This document shows positions 19,249-27,937 of a stretch of DNA of 64,000 bases, piece after piece. The stretch comes from an uncultured bacterium. Lineage in GTDB: Bacteria; Nitrospirota; Thermodesulfovibrionia; Thermodesulfovibrionales; Dissulfurispiraceae. Numbering within the stretch: the stretch's first letter is position 1; each line of letters begins with the position of its first letter. The translations under genes were made by a program, and so were the position numbers. Below the pieces are notes generated by a model. That model made no database searches and had not been told where the DNA came from. It saw only the letters and a program-made list of their open reading frames with translations. The DNA lies in NCBI GenBank assembly GCA_937949555.1, contig CALEDV010000063.1, positions 1-64,000 on the forward strand, given 5' to 3'.

Positions 19249-20562
19249 ATGAAAAAAGATATGGTTAATGTGGGCATAATTGGATTCGGCACTGTCGGTT
19301 CTGGCACAGCGAGGATCTTGCTTGAAAATGCTGGAATCATCAGAGATAGGACAGGTCTAAAGGTAGCGCTTAAAAAGATAGCAGACCTTGACATAACCAG
19401 AGACAGAGGGTTTAAGGTGCCAGAGGGTATCCTTACCACTGATATAAGAGAGGTGCTCGATAATCCTGATATAGACATTGTAGTGGAACTGATTGGAGGC
19501 ATACACCCAGCTAAGGATTTCATACTTAGGGCATTGAATCATAAGAAGCACATAGTAACTGCCAACAAGGCGCTGCTTGCCACTGAGGGCAGGGAAATAT
19601 TCAAGGCAGCTTTTGACAACTCTGTAGATGTTGGGTTTGAAGCATCAGTAGCAGGAGGAATACCAATAATAAAGGCGCTTAGAGAGGGGCTTGTATCCAA
19701 CAATGTCAACGCCCTATACGGGATCATAAATGGGACATGCAATTACATACTTACTAAAATGACCAACGAAGGCGCTGAATTTGAGGATACCCTTAAAGAG
19801 GCGCAAAAACTTGGATATGCAGAGGCAGATCCAACCTTTGACATAGAAGGCATAGATACAGCCCACAAACTCACGATACTATCATCCCTTGCCTATGGCA
19901 TCCCCCTCTCATACGATAAGGTGTATAAGGAAGGCATTACACATATAACTGCACAGGATATTGGGTTTGCAAGGGAATTGGGTTATAAGATAAAGCTCCT
20001 TGCCATAGCAAAGAAGTCTGAAGGCGCTATAGAGATGAGGGTGCATCCAACGATGATACCCGATGAATATCTAATATCCAAGATTGATGGGGTCTTCAAT
20101 GCCGTTTATGTAGAGGGCGATGCTGTTGGGGCAACCCTGTATTATGGCAGAGGTGCAGGCGACATGCCCACTGGCAGCGCTGTGGTTGCGGATATTGTGG
20201 ATATTGGTCTTAAGGCAGGTTGCAGCTCTCCCTCAAGGTTATGCCTGAGCAATCTTTCAAAAGACGCCAGCTCAATTCCAATAAAGGATATGGGTGACAT
20301 AAAAAGCAATTACTACTTCAGATTTTCAGCTATGGACAAACCAGGGGTGCTTTCTAAAATATCGGGCATATTAGGACAGAACGACATAAGCATATCAGCA
20401 GTAATTCAAAAGGGGAGGCGCATTGGAGGCACTGTGCCACTGGTGGTTTTAACCCATAAGTCAGTGGAGCGAAATGTGATGAAAGCCCTTAAGGATATTG
20501 ACGCCCTCTCAGTGGTTTCAGCAAAGACACTTTTGATAAGGGTAGAAAACAGAGAGGATTAA
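19249..20562 (+). CDS. hom: Homoserine dehydrogenase
   Basis: This 437-residue NAD(P)H enzyme reduces aspartate semialdehyde to homoserine for threonine and methionine synthesis. It shows the Rossmann motif GFGTVGSGTA, the catalytic-domain signature GIINGTCNYILTKM, DPTFDIEGIDTAHKL, and a C-terminal ACT domain (about 350-430) for feedback control. It lies nine bases after hisS on the same strand. Confidence 0.95.
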   Translation: MKKDMVNVGIIGFGTVGSGTARILLENAGIIRDRTGLKVALKKIADLDITRDRGFKVPEGILTTDIREVLDNPDIDIVVELIGGIHPAKDFILRALNHKKHIVTANKALLATEGREIFKAAFDNSVDVGFEASVAGGIPIIKALREGLVSNNVNALYGIINGTCNYILTKMTNEGAEFEDTLKEAQKLGYAEADPTFDIEGIDTAHKLTILSSLAYGIPLSYDKVYKEGITHITAQDIGFARELGYKIKLLAIAKKSEGAIEMRVHPTMIPDEYLISKIDGVFNAVYVEGDAVGATLYYGRGAGDMPTGSAVVADIVDIGLKAGCSSPSRLCLSNLSKDASSIPIKDMGDIKSNYYFRFSAMDKPGVLSKISGILGQNDISISAVIQKGRRIGGTVPLVVLTHKSVERNVMKALKDIDALSVVSAKTLLIRVENRED

Positions 20563-20613
20563 TGATTGCCCCTAGGCATAACAAGGGGGGAGTGGGGGAT
20601 TTATCTAACCCCT

Positions 20614-21357
20614 TTAGAATATCTTTTTTGCCCTGTACAGCGCGTTGTGGCGTCTGAAGTCGTAGTAAAGCTCGTTTATCCTATCCTTAGACAGGAAGCC
20701 TTCTATGGCAAAGTATTCCCCTATCTTCTTTTGCCTCATCTTCTGATGAAGCACTATGGTCTTTACCTGAAGGTTTGTAAGCAGGGCTAACCTTATAGCA
20801 GTCTCTCCTATCTTCTCGCCTAATAGTTTCCCCTTTATCATCTTTCTTATCTGCTCATCATCCACATAGTTCCAGACCTTTGCTATATCGCCAAATCTGG
20901 GTCTTAACTTACGCTGCCATACTATAGCGTCAATAAAAGCCTTCCAGGGCACATTCCCTGAGTAGTAAAGAAACTCTGCAAATAGAAGCTCCCTTTTAGG
21001 AAGCTGACCCTTATAAAACCTATAGAGGTTATAGTTATTGTTGATGCCTGAATCGACATAGGCACTGTCGCTGCCTGCTATCTCAACCCTTTTATCGTCC
21101 CTTGCCTTAAGGAAGCTCATCAATTCCTGATAGGCTTCAGTTACAATAACGAAAAGTTCTTTGCTCTCCTGTTGAATCTTAGGGTTTAAATGGATCACTC
21201 TATCGGGGTGGGTGGTGAGTGCCTTTTGGCGGTAAGCGGTTTTTACTCCTGAATCTTGAATATATTCTAAAAACTGGCGATTTAAAAGGACCTCTTCACC
21301 AAAGAGGATGCGACATGCCTTAAAGAGGGAATCAATGTCAAACCTCACTAATTCCAT
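20614..21357 (-). CDS. DnaJ-domain-like protein
   Basis: This protein of about 247 residues has an N-terminal J-like region (about 10-85). It includes the HPD tripeptide (TTHPDRVIHLN) that stimulates Hsp70, and a downstream helix typical of J domains (ELFVIVTEAYQELMSFL). The rest has no recognised domain; it contains a region around KIGEYFAIEGFLS that may fold separately. It lacks the glycine-rich and zinc regions of classical DnaJ. The ATG at 21357 is chosen as the usual family start; a start five codons earlier is possible. Confidence 0.7.
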   Translation of the reverse strand: MELVRFDIDSLFKACRILFGEEVLLNRQFLEYIQDSGVKTAYRQKALTTHPDRVIHLNPKIQQESKELFVIVTEAYQELMSFLKARDDKRVEIAGSDSAYVDSGINNNYNLYRFYKGQLPKRELLFAEFLYYSGNVPWKAFIDAIVWQRKLRPRFGDIAKVWNYVDDEQIRKMIKGKLLGEKIGETAIRLALLTNLQVKTIVLHQKMRQKKIGEYFAIEGFLSKDRINELYYDFRRHNALYRAKKIF

Positions 21358-21481
21358 GCTATGTCCTTGCAAGGGATTATGTCAGTCTCCTCCTCAGAAG
21401 CATTATGTTATGATATTGTCTTTGAGGATGATGAATTTGTCAAGTATTTCCATAAAAAGGTTTATTTTACCGCATCCATAA

Positions 21482-23359
21482 ATGCCTATGTTTGAAGAGT
21501 CCACTTATGATGTAATAGTGATAGGCGCGGGACATGCGGGCTGTGAGGCTGCCCTTGCCTCCTCAAGGCTCGGCATGCGAACCTGCCTTTTTACAATCAA
21601 CATAGATTCTATTGGACACATGTCCTGTAATCCCGCCATTGGGGGGCTTGCAAAGGGACACATAGTCAGAGAGATAGACGCCCTTGGCGGAGAGATGGCA
21701 CGAGCTGCAGATTATGCAGGAATTCAATTCAGGATGCTCAATCTCTCAAAGGGGCCTGCTGTGTGGGCACTACGGGCTCAGGAGGACAGAAATCTATACA
21801 AGTCATACATGAGGGGATGTCTTGAAAACCAGCCAAACCTCACTATAAAACAGGGCATTATAGAAAGAATCATCGCTGAAGAGGGTTTTGTAAAAGGGGT
21901 TATAAACAATCTTGGCGTATTTTATAGCGCCTCTGCGGTAATTGTAACAACAGGCACATTTCTGAGAGGACTAATGCACATAGGGCTTGACCAATTTGTT
22001 GCTGGCAGGGCTGGCGAGTTTGCCTCTCTGGGGCTGTCAGACAGCCTTGCAGGACTGGGCATTGAGTTGGGACGCTTAAAGACAGGAACCCCTCCAAGAT
22101 TAGATGCCAAAAGCATAGATTTTGATGAAACTGAACCACAGTATGGAGACGACCCGCCTGTGCCCTTTTCATACTCCACAGGGGAGATAAAAAACCCACA
22201 GCTACCCTGCTTTATAACCTATACTAACTCCCAAACCCACAGTATCATTAAATCAAACCTCGACCGCTCCCCTCTGTATGGTGGAATAATCAAAGGCATT
22301 GGCCCTAGATATTGCCCTTCCATTGAGGACAAGGTGATGCGGTTTTCTGATAAGGAGCGGCATCAGGTATTTCTTGAGCCTGAAGGGCTTAATACAAGGG
22401 AATACTATGCAAACGGTATATCTACAAGCCTGCCCTATGACATACAACTTAAGATAGTAAGAAGCATACCGGGACTTCACAGGGCTGAGATAATGAGACC
22501 TGCCTATGCCATTGAGTATGACTTTGTCTATCCCACTCAGATTAAACACACCTTAGAGACAAAAAAGGTGCAGGGACTCTTTCTCGCAGGACAGATAAAC
22601 GGCACCTCTGGATATGAAGAGGCTGCAGGACAGGGGCTTATGGCAGGCATTAATGCTGCAAGAAAGATATCGGGCGATGAACCTGTAGTTCTAATGCGTG
22701 ATGAGGCTTATATAGGGGTGCTGATCGATGACCTCGTGACTAAGGGCACCCTGGAGCCTTACAGGATGTTTACCTCAAGGGCAGAGCACAGGTTGCTTTT
22801 ACGGCATGACAACGCCGATGTAAGACTAATGTCTAAAGGCAAAGAGATTGGCTTGTTGAGGGAAGATGTTTACATAGAATTTCTTTCAAGGAGACAGCAG
22901 GTAAAGGAGGAGATCCAAAGATTAAACACACTCAGGGTATTGCCTTCTCAGCAAATAAACGATGCCCTGCAGGGCATAGGGACATCTGCCATATCTGAGG
23001 CTGTTACTCTTGCAAAGCTCTTAAAACGTCCAGAGGTTACTTATGAATTTATACGAAACCTGTATCCCTCAGACCTCTCCAGAGAGGTTGCAAAACTGGT
23101 AGAGATAGAGGTCAAATACGAAGGCTACATACAAAAGCAGCTCGAGATGTCCCAGAGGATGAGGAAATTAGAATCAAGGAAGATACCGCAGGACTTTAAA
23201 TTTAAAGGTATTCCTGGATTGTCCAATGAAGTAGTAGAGAAGCTGCAGCAGATTAGACCTGACAACATAGGACAAGCAGGAAGGATACCAGGGATAACCC
23301 CTGCGGCGTTGTCTATTCTGCTTGTGGCAGTGGAAAGGCATTGCAGAGAGAGATCCTGA
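21482..23359 (+). CDS. mnmG: tRNA uridine 5-carboxymethylaminomethyl modification enzyme MnmG
   Basis: This 625-residue FAD protein works with MnmE to modify wobble uridine 34 of tRNAs. It has the FAD motif VIGAGHAGCEAA, the MnmG signatures GPRYCPSIEDKV and FLAGQINGTSGYEEAAGQG, and the C-terminal helical tRNA/MnmE-binding part. The length is normal for the family. It overlaps the start of rsmG, the common mnmG-rsmG (gidA-gidB) arrangement. Confidence 0.96.
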   Translation: MPMFEESTYDVIVIGAGHAGCEAALASSRLGMRTCLFTINIDSIGHMSCNPAIGGLAKGHIVREIDALGGEMARAADYAGIQFRMLNLSKGPAVWALRAQEDRNLYKSYMRGCLENQPNLTIKQGIIERIIAEEGFVKGVINNLGVFYSASAVIVTTGTFLRGLMHIGLDQFVAGRAGEFASLGLSDSLAGLGIELGRLKTGTPPRLDAKSIDFDETEPQYGDDPPVPFSYSTGEIKNPQLPCFITYTNSQTHSIIKSNLDRSPLYGGIIKGIGPRYCPSIEDKVMRFSDKERHQVFLEPEGLNTREYYANGISTSLPYDIQLKIVRSIPGLHRAEIMRPAYAIEYDFVYPTQIKHTLETKKVQGLFLAGQINGTSGYEEAAGQGLMAGINAARKISGDEPVVLMRDEAYIGVLIDDLVTKGTLEPYRMFTSRAEHRLLLRHDNADVRLMSKGKEIGLLREDVYIEFLSRRQQVKEEIQRLNTLRVLPSQQINDALQGIGTSAISEAVTLAKLLKRPEVTYEFIRNLYPSDLSREVAKLVEIEVKYEGYIQKQLEMSQRMRKLESRKIPQDFKFKGIPGLSNEVVEKLQQIRPDNIGQAGRIPGITPAALSILLVAVERHCRERS

Positions 23360-23991
23360 TAGAGGGCTTGAAGCATTTAGGCATATCTCCTGCAGAGCCT
23401 CAGCTTAAAGCCTTTGATATCTACTGTGAGGAACTGCTCCGGTGGAACAGGACCTACAATCTTACGGCAATAACCAATGAAAGGGATATAATCAACAAGC
23501 ACTTTCTGGATTCTCTGCTCTACCTATTGGCGATACCAAGGACGAGGTGCTCCCTTTGTGATGTAGGCAGTGGTGCAGGCTTTCCAGGGGTTCCAATCGC
23601 AATTATTAGGCCTGATATATTGGTTACCCCTGTTGAGTCCTCAAGAAAGAGGGCTGCCTTTTTGTACTACCTAAGACAAAAACTTGCCCTCAATAATCTT
23701 GAGATAGTCAATAAAAGGATTGAGGATATGCAGGACAGGACCTTTGATGTAATTACTACCAGGGCATTGTTTAGCCCTGAAGAATTGATCAGGAAAACCT
23801 GCAGACTGTTATCGCCTAAGGGGGTTTTGATATTGAGTCAGGGGCAGGGGTATAAAGAGGGTAGAGACAATAATTTAGGGCAGTTTAGCAGAGACATTAT
23901 AGAAACTTACATACCAAACACAAATATCAAAAGAATATTGATCATCATACAGAGGCAACCTGTGCAAACAGTTACTGATCAATTGCATTAA
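23341..23991 (+). CDS. rsmG: 16S rRNA (guanine-527-N7) methyltransferase RsmG
   Basis: This 216-residue SAM methyltransferase is of the GidB family. The N-terminal LLRWNRTYNLTAI and the SAM site CDVGSGAGFPGVPIAI are diagnostic. It methylates G527 of 16S rRNA. The start is a TTG inside the end of mnmG with GGAAAGG just upstream, giving a 19-base overlap. Confidence 0.94.
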   Translation: MQREILIEGLKHLGISPAEPQLKAFDIYCEELLRWNRTYNLTAITNERDIINKHFLDSLLYLLAIPRTRCSLCDVGSGAGFPGVPIAIIRPDILVTPVESSRKRAAFLYYLRQKLALNNLEIVNKRIEDMQDRTFDVITTRALFSPEELIRKTCRLLSPKGVLILSQGQGYKEGRDNNLGQFSRDIIETYIPNTNIKRILIIIQRQPVQTVTDQLH

Positions 23992-24009
23992 GTTGTGGGT
24001 AACCCTTAT

Positions 24010-25815
24010 TCAGATCCCTTCCTCCTTCCTATAGGGCGTCCCTATCTCTATGCCTGCAAACAGCCACCTGCCTGGCATAGGACGCCCTGAGATGCTCTGA
24101 TAATGTGTGTTTGTGAGATTTCTTGCCTCCATAAAGACATTAACCTCTAAGGGCAGCCTTTGTATCCCTTTGGTCAACTTAAAGTCAACAAGTCCATAGG
24201 AGCCATTGTCAATCCTATTCTGCAGGCTCAGAACTATGCTTGCCCTAAAGTTATCAGAGATTTCGGAGATTAAAAGAACATTTAGCTTATGCCTAAGATA
24301 GTTTAGATAATATGCAGGCATGCCCGCACTGTCCCTTTGACTCAAAAAGGTATAATCAATCTTCATGCGATGTCTTCCAACATAATAGGTAACCTGGGCT
24401 GTAATTCCCGAAGTGTCAACATCTTTAATGTTCTCTGACTGCCAGAATCCACCCCTATCGAGCCAGTCAATAATGTCCCTTCCCCATCTCTTAAACAGGG
24501 TAATTCCTCCGACGAAGGCATTGCCATAGAGATCCATGCCCCCCTCTGCCTGCCATGCCCTCTCTGGTTTTAGGGCTGGGTTGCTTATATGAACAGGGGA
24601 TGTATAGTAAAGTTCAGTATAGCTTGGAAGCCTAAAAGAACGGCCCCCTGCAAACCTCAATCTTATTGCCTCTGAAATATTGTAAGACAAGCTTGCAGAG
24701 GGCGAGAACTCAGACCCAATACCGCCAGAGTAATTATCCAGCCTGAGGTTTATGTTTGCATTGCACCCCTTAAGGTCAGTTTTAAATCCCGTAAAGATTC
24801 CCTGACTCAGACGTCTGTGACGCCCTAATCTTGAACTGTCAATATTCTCATAGGACATATCGTATCCTGAGACTATTCCTAAATCTCCTGCTGAAAAACT
24901 CAATGGTAAAGACAGATTGAAGACGTTGGTGCGATGGATATTGTTGTAGAAGGATTGGTTATTTCGATCAAGCACATAGTAGTCATAATGGTGTCTATAG
25001 AGAAACCCTGGCTTAAAGGATAGCTCACCGGCTTTTATATCAAGAGCGCCTGACATAAACCCGGACCTCGTGTGTTCCCATTGCATAGGATATTTAAGGG
25101 AATAAAAGCCCTTTGCCCCAAAACGTTTTTCAGATAATCCTCCATAGAGATTCACCACATCGGTTATCAAAGAGGCATTGTATAGGGTGTTGTGAAAGTC
25201 TGTATTTTGACTGTAACCGTTGCTCTTTTGATCAGAAAGGGCAATTCCGAGTTGTGTATCTCTGATAACAGGGCTTTTCAGAGACGCCTTCAGTTCATAA
25301 TATCCCTTGCCGCCAATGGTGTATCCTCCAGTAACATTGGGCTTTTCCTTTTTTTTGGTAACTATATTGATAACCCCCCCAAATCCGCCTGTACCGTAAA
25401 GTGCGCTCGCACCAACTGGCATTACCTCAACCCTCTCAATGTCACCAATGCTTACAGGCAGATCACTATGGAAATGACCGCTCTGAGGGTCATTGATCTT
25501 CAATCCATTTAGTAGAAATAGGGTTTGCTCAAAACTGGCCCCCCTCAATCTTATATCAGACTGCACACCAAAGGGGCCGCGCTGCATCACATCAATAGTG
25601 CTCAGAATGCTCAATATCTCATCAATAGAACGTGCGCCAAGCATCCTTATATCCTGAGCCTCAATTACATCAATATGCTGCCCCGCATCTCTCAGAGAGG
25701 TCTCAAATCTTGGGGCACTGACAATTATCTCAGGCAGATGGGAGTCAGAGGCATAGACAAGCTCAACAAACAAAAGGCAATATAAGATACAAAGGTATAA
25801 AAGAGGGCGTTTCAA
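24010..25815 (-). CDS. TonB-dependent outer-membrane receptor
   Basis: This 601-residue protein has a signal peptide (about 1-22) and a plug domain (about 30-150, with LRGASFEQTLFLLNGLKINDPQ and VEVMPVGASALYGTGGFGGVINIVTK). A 22-strand type beta-barrel follows, ending close to an aromatic residue. Its closest flavour is BtuB/vitamin B12 or siderophore receptors, but the substrate cannot be read from the sequence and no B12 riboswitch is seen upstream. It is encoded 18 bases after the BACON-domain surface protein and may be expressed with it. Confidence 0.88.
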   Translation of the reverse strand: MKRPLLYLCILYCLLFVELVYASDSHLPEIIVSAPRFETSLRDAGQHIDVIEAQDIRMLGARSIDEILSILSTIDVMQRGPFGVQSDIRLRGASFEQTLFLLNGLKINDPQSGHFHSDLPVSIGDIERVEVMPVGASALYGTGGFGGVINIVTKKKEKPNVTGGYTIGGKGYYELKASLKSPVIRDTQLGIALSDQKSNGYSQNTDFHNTLYNASLITDVVNLYGGLSEKRFGAKGFYSLKYPMQWEHTRSGFMSGALDIKAGELSFKPGFLYRHHYDYYVLDRNNQSFYNNIHRTNVFNLSLPLSFSAGDLGIVSGYDMSYENIDSSRLGRHRRLSQGIFTGFKTDLKGCNANINLRLDNYSGGIGSEFSPSASLSYNISEAIRLRFAGGRSFRLPSYTELYYTSPVHISNPALKPERAWQAEGGMDLYGNAFVGGITLFKRWGRDIIDWLDRGGFWQSENIKDVDTSGITAQVTYYVGRHRMKIDYTFLSQRDSAGMPAYYLNYLRHKLNVLLISEISDNFRASIVLSLQNRIDNGSYGLVDFKLTKGIQRLPLEVNVFMEARNLTNTHYQSISGRPMPGRWLFAGIEIGTPYRKEEGI

Positions 25816-25833
25816 TGGCTTCTCAGAATTATC

Positions 25834-27933
25834 TCAGGGACTGGCAAAATACGCTGTCCCCTCGTAGTTGAATTGTGGGAGTTTCCCCAGTATATGCTCC
25901 TTTTCAGACTCATCAATGGTGTAGAAGTGGGTGCCTGAGTCTTTGTTGAAAAAGCGATACACAGGCCTTTCTATGGCACCCTTTCGTTGTGAGCCATAAA
26001 AGGCTATGCCTTCAAATATAAAGTGAGGATACTGATTTAGCACCTCATCCTTTTCCTCTTCGCTAAGGGTATAAAAATGTACCGATGTTTTGGTGTTGAA
26101 GAATCTATACACCCCAGAGGTATCTGGGCGTTTTGTAAGGTACACCCTGTAAGCAATGCCTTCATATCGGAATTGAGGATAGGAATCGATTACCTTCTGC
26201 CTCTCTGACTCAGAGGCCGTAAAGAAGTGTGCCCCTGAATGGGTATTAAAAAACCTGTAAAGAGGCTTTGCTGTGCTATCTGATTCAACAGGCGCTGAGG
26301 ATCTGAATTCTACCTTATCGAGCCATCCTGCGTCTGCACCTGCCGATGCAGTTGAATCCTTACTGTAGGTCCACCTTAAGATATGGGAGCCGTCGGAAAG
26401 ATCGAAGGTCCTGTTTTGCCAGTCGGACTCTCCGGTTATCTCGCTGTACTTTACCCCATCTATAGTAAAACGCATGAAGTCAAATCCCTTCTCAGAAGAG
26501 ACCTTCCAGTAAAAAGAGAGGGTGCCAGGCCCTGTTACGGTACTCTGAAGCCAGGAACTCTGACTATCTGAAATAAGTCCGCTCCTTGCAGAGGAAGCGC
26601 CATAAATGTACTCAGAGGAATCTACGAAGAAGGGCAGGCTGCCTCCGGTTTGCCAGGTTAGAGAGGTGTTATCGAGTGCCTGTCCGATGCCTGAGGAGTC
26701 TATTGAAAGGGACGATTGGGTTATATCAATACTAACAGCAGTGCCAAGCAGAGTAATGCTGCCTGTCCTTTGGGAACCGCTTGTATTCTGAGCAACTGAA
26801 AACTTTACTACATTCGTCCCTGCCCCTTGTCCATTGACAGGCGATGTAATGGTCAACCAGCTTACATTGCTTATGGCAGTCCATTTGCATGCGCTTGGAT
26901 TGTTGGGATTGGAATCTACAATCACTACATTGTTTGAACTCGTATGATAACTAAGAGGAAGCTCAGGAGGTGGAGTCATAGTATAGGAGCAAACAGGGGC
27001 AACATATCCCTGCTGTGTTATAGCTACGGAGTTGCCACCTACAACTATATATGCACTGCGGGGATTGGAAGAGTTATTAGCCGCTACAGTGTAAACTATA
27101 AGCCCATTGCCTGTGCCAGAAGTTGGAGAAAGGGTGAGCCATGAGGTTGCAGAACTTGAGGCGCTCCAAGAGCATGAAGACAGAGCAGTGATGGTGATTG
27201 TGCCTTGTCCGCCTGCCGTTGAATAACTCGTAGGGGGTGTTGCAGTAATAGATATAGGGCACTGGGGTTTTGCCTCCTGGGTTATATTAAACTCAGAGCC
27301 TCCAATATATATCTTGCCTGTGCGAGTTGCTCCAGTAGTATTTTCTGAAAGGGTATATGTTGCGGTGCCGCTCCCTGTTGAAAAGCCTGTTGTAGGCGAA
27401 GCAACGCTAATCCAGGGCACAGAAGATACAGCGCTCCAGGTACAGGAAGGATGAGAAACAGTTACGCTAATCACGCCTCCAGTATAGGCATTGTAATCAT
27501 GGGTCATGCTGGAAGGGATAAGGGCTGTGGTGCAGGTATTGACACCCTGCTGGGTTATTGTTAAGGCAACGGCAGGTGCTGAGCCTGTGATAGTAATGGT
27601 GCCTGTTCTGGTAGAGTACGAATCATTTGCGGTTATAGATAGAGTTATTGTGGATGTCCCTGTACCTGCAAGGATATCCGCTGTAATCCATGGGACATCG
27701 CTCCCTATAGTCCAATCGCAGTTGGTGCCGGTGGTCTCGATGACAAAGGTTACTGTAACAGCGGAGGAGGATAAACTCAGTGATGTGGGGTTGATTTGAT
27801 AGGTGCAGAGCGGATTAAGCTTATCTGTCTGCTCCTCTATCAAGTCTTGGGCATACACATGGGTAATATGGAAGAATAAAACCGAAAGAAGCAACGAAAG
27901 GAGTAAAAATATTTTCTTCATGTTTTTATCCAT
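25834..27933 (-). CDS. Secreted protein with four BACON domains and DUF5648 repeats
   Basis: This 699-residue exported protein has a signal peptide (about 1-29, ending VYAQ). Four successive immunoglobulin-like BACON domains follow (about 40-410), each with the W(T/S)I...VPWI and TRTGTI...ITQQG pattern. Then comes a jelly-roll-like domain (about 415-560) and three C-terminal repeats of about 45 residues (YRFFNTHSGAHFFT and variants) of the DUF5648 type. BACON domains often bind glycans or mucins; the DUF5648 role is unknown. The start may be the second ATG, four codons in. It sits between clpA and the TonB receptor. Confidence 0.85.
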   Translation of the reverse strand: MDKNMKKIFLLLSLLLSVLFFHITHVYAQDLIEEQTDKLNPLCTYQINPTSLSLSSSAVTVTFVIETTGTNCDWTIGSDVPWITADILAGTGTSTITLSITANDSYSTRTGTITITGSAPAVALTITQQGVNTCTTALIPSSMTHDYNAYTGGVISVTVSHPSCTWSAVSSVPWISVASPTTGFSTGSGTATYTLSENTTGATRTGKIYIGGSEFNITQEAKPQCPISITATPPTSYSTAGGQGTITITALSSCSWSASSSATSWLTLSPTSGTGNGLIVYTVAANNSSNPRSAYIVVGGNSVAITQQGYVAPVCSYTMTPPPELPLSYHTSSNNVVIVDSNPNNPSACKWTAISNVSWLTITSPVNGQGAGTNVVKFSVAQNTSGSQRTGSITLLGTAVSIDITQSSLSIDSSGIGQALDNTSLTWQTGGSLPFFVDSSEYIYGASSARSGLISDSQSSWLQSTVTGPGTLSFYWKVSSEKGFDFMRFTIDGVKYSEITGESDWQNRTFDLSDGSHILRWTYSKDSTASAGADAGWLDKVEFRSSAPVESDSTAKPLYRFFNTHSGAHFFTASESERQKVIDSYPQFRYEGIAYRVYLTKRPDTSGVYRFFNTKTSVHFYTLSEEEKDEVLNQYPHFIFEGIAFYGSQRKGAIERPVYRFFNKDSGTHFYTIDESEKEHILGKLPQFNYEGTAYFASP

Positions 27934-27937
27934 CCCT

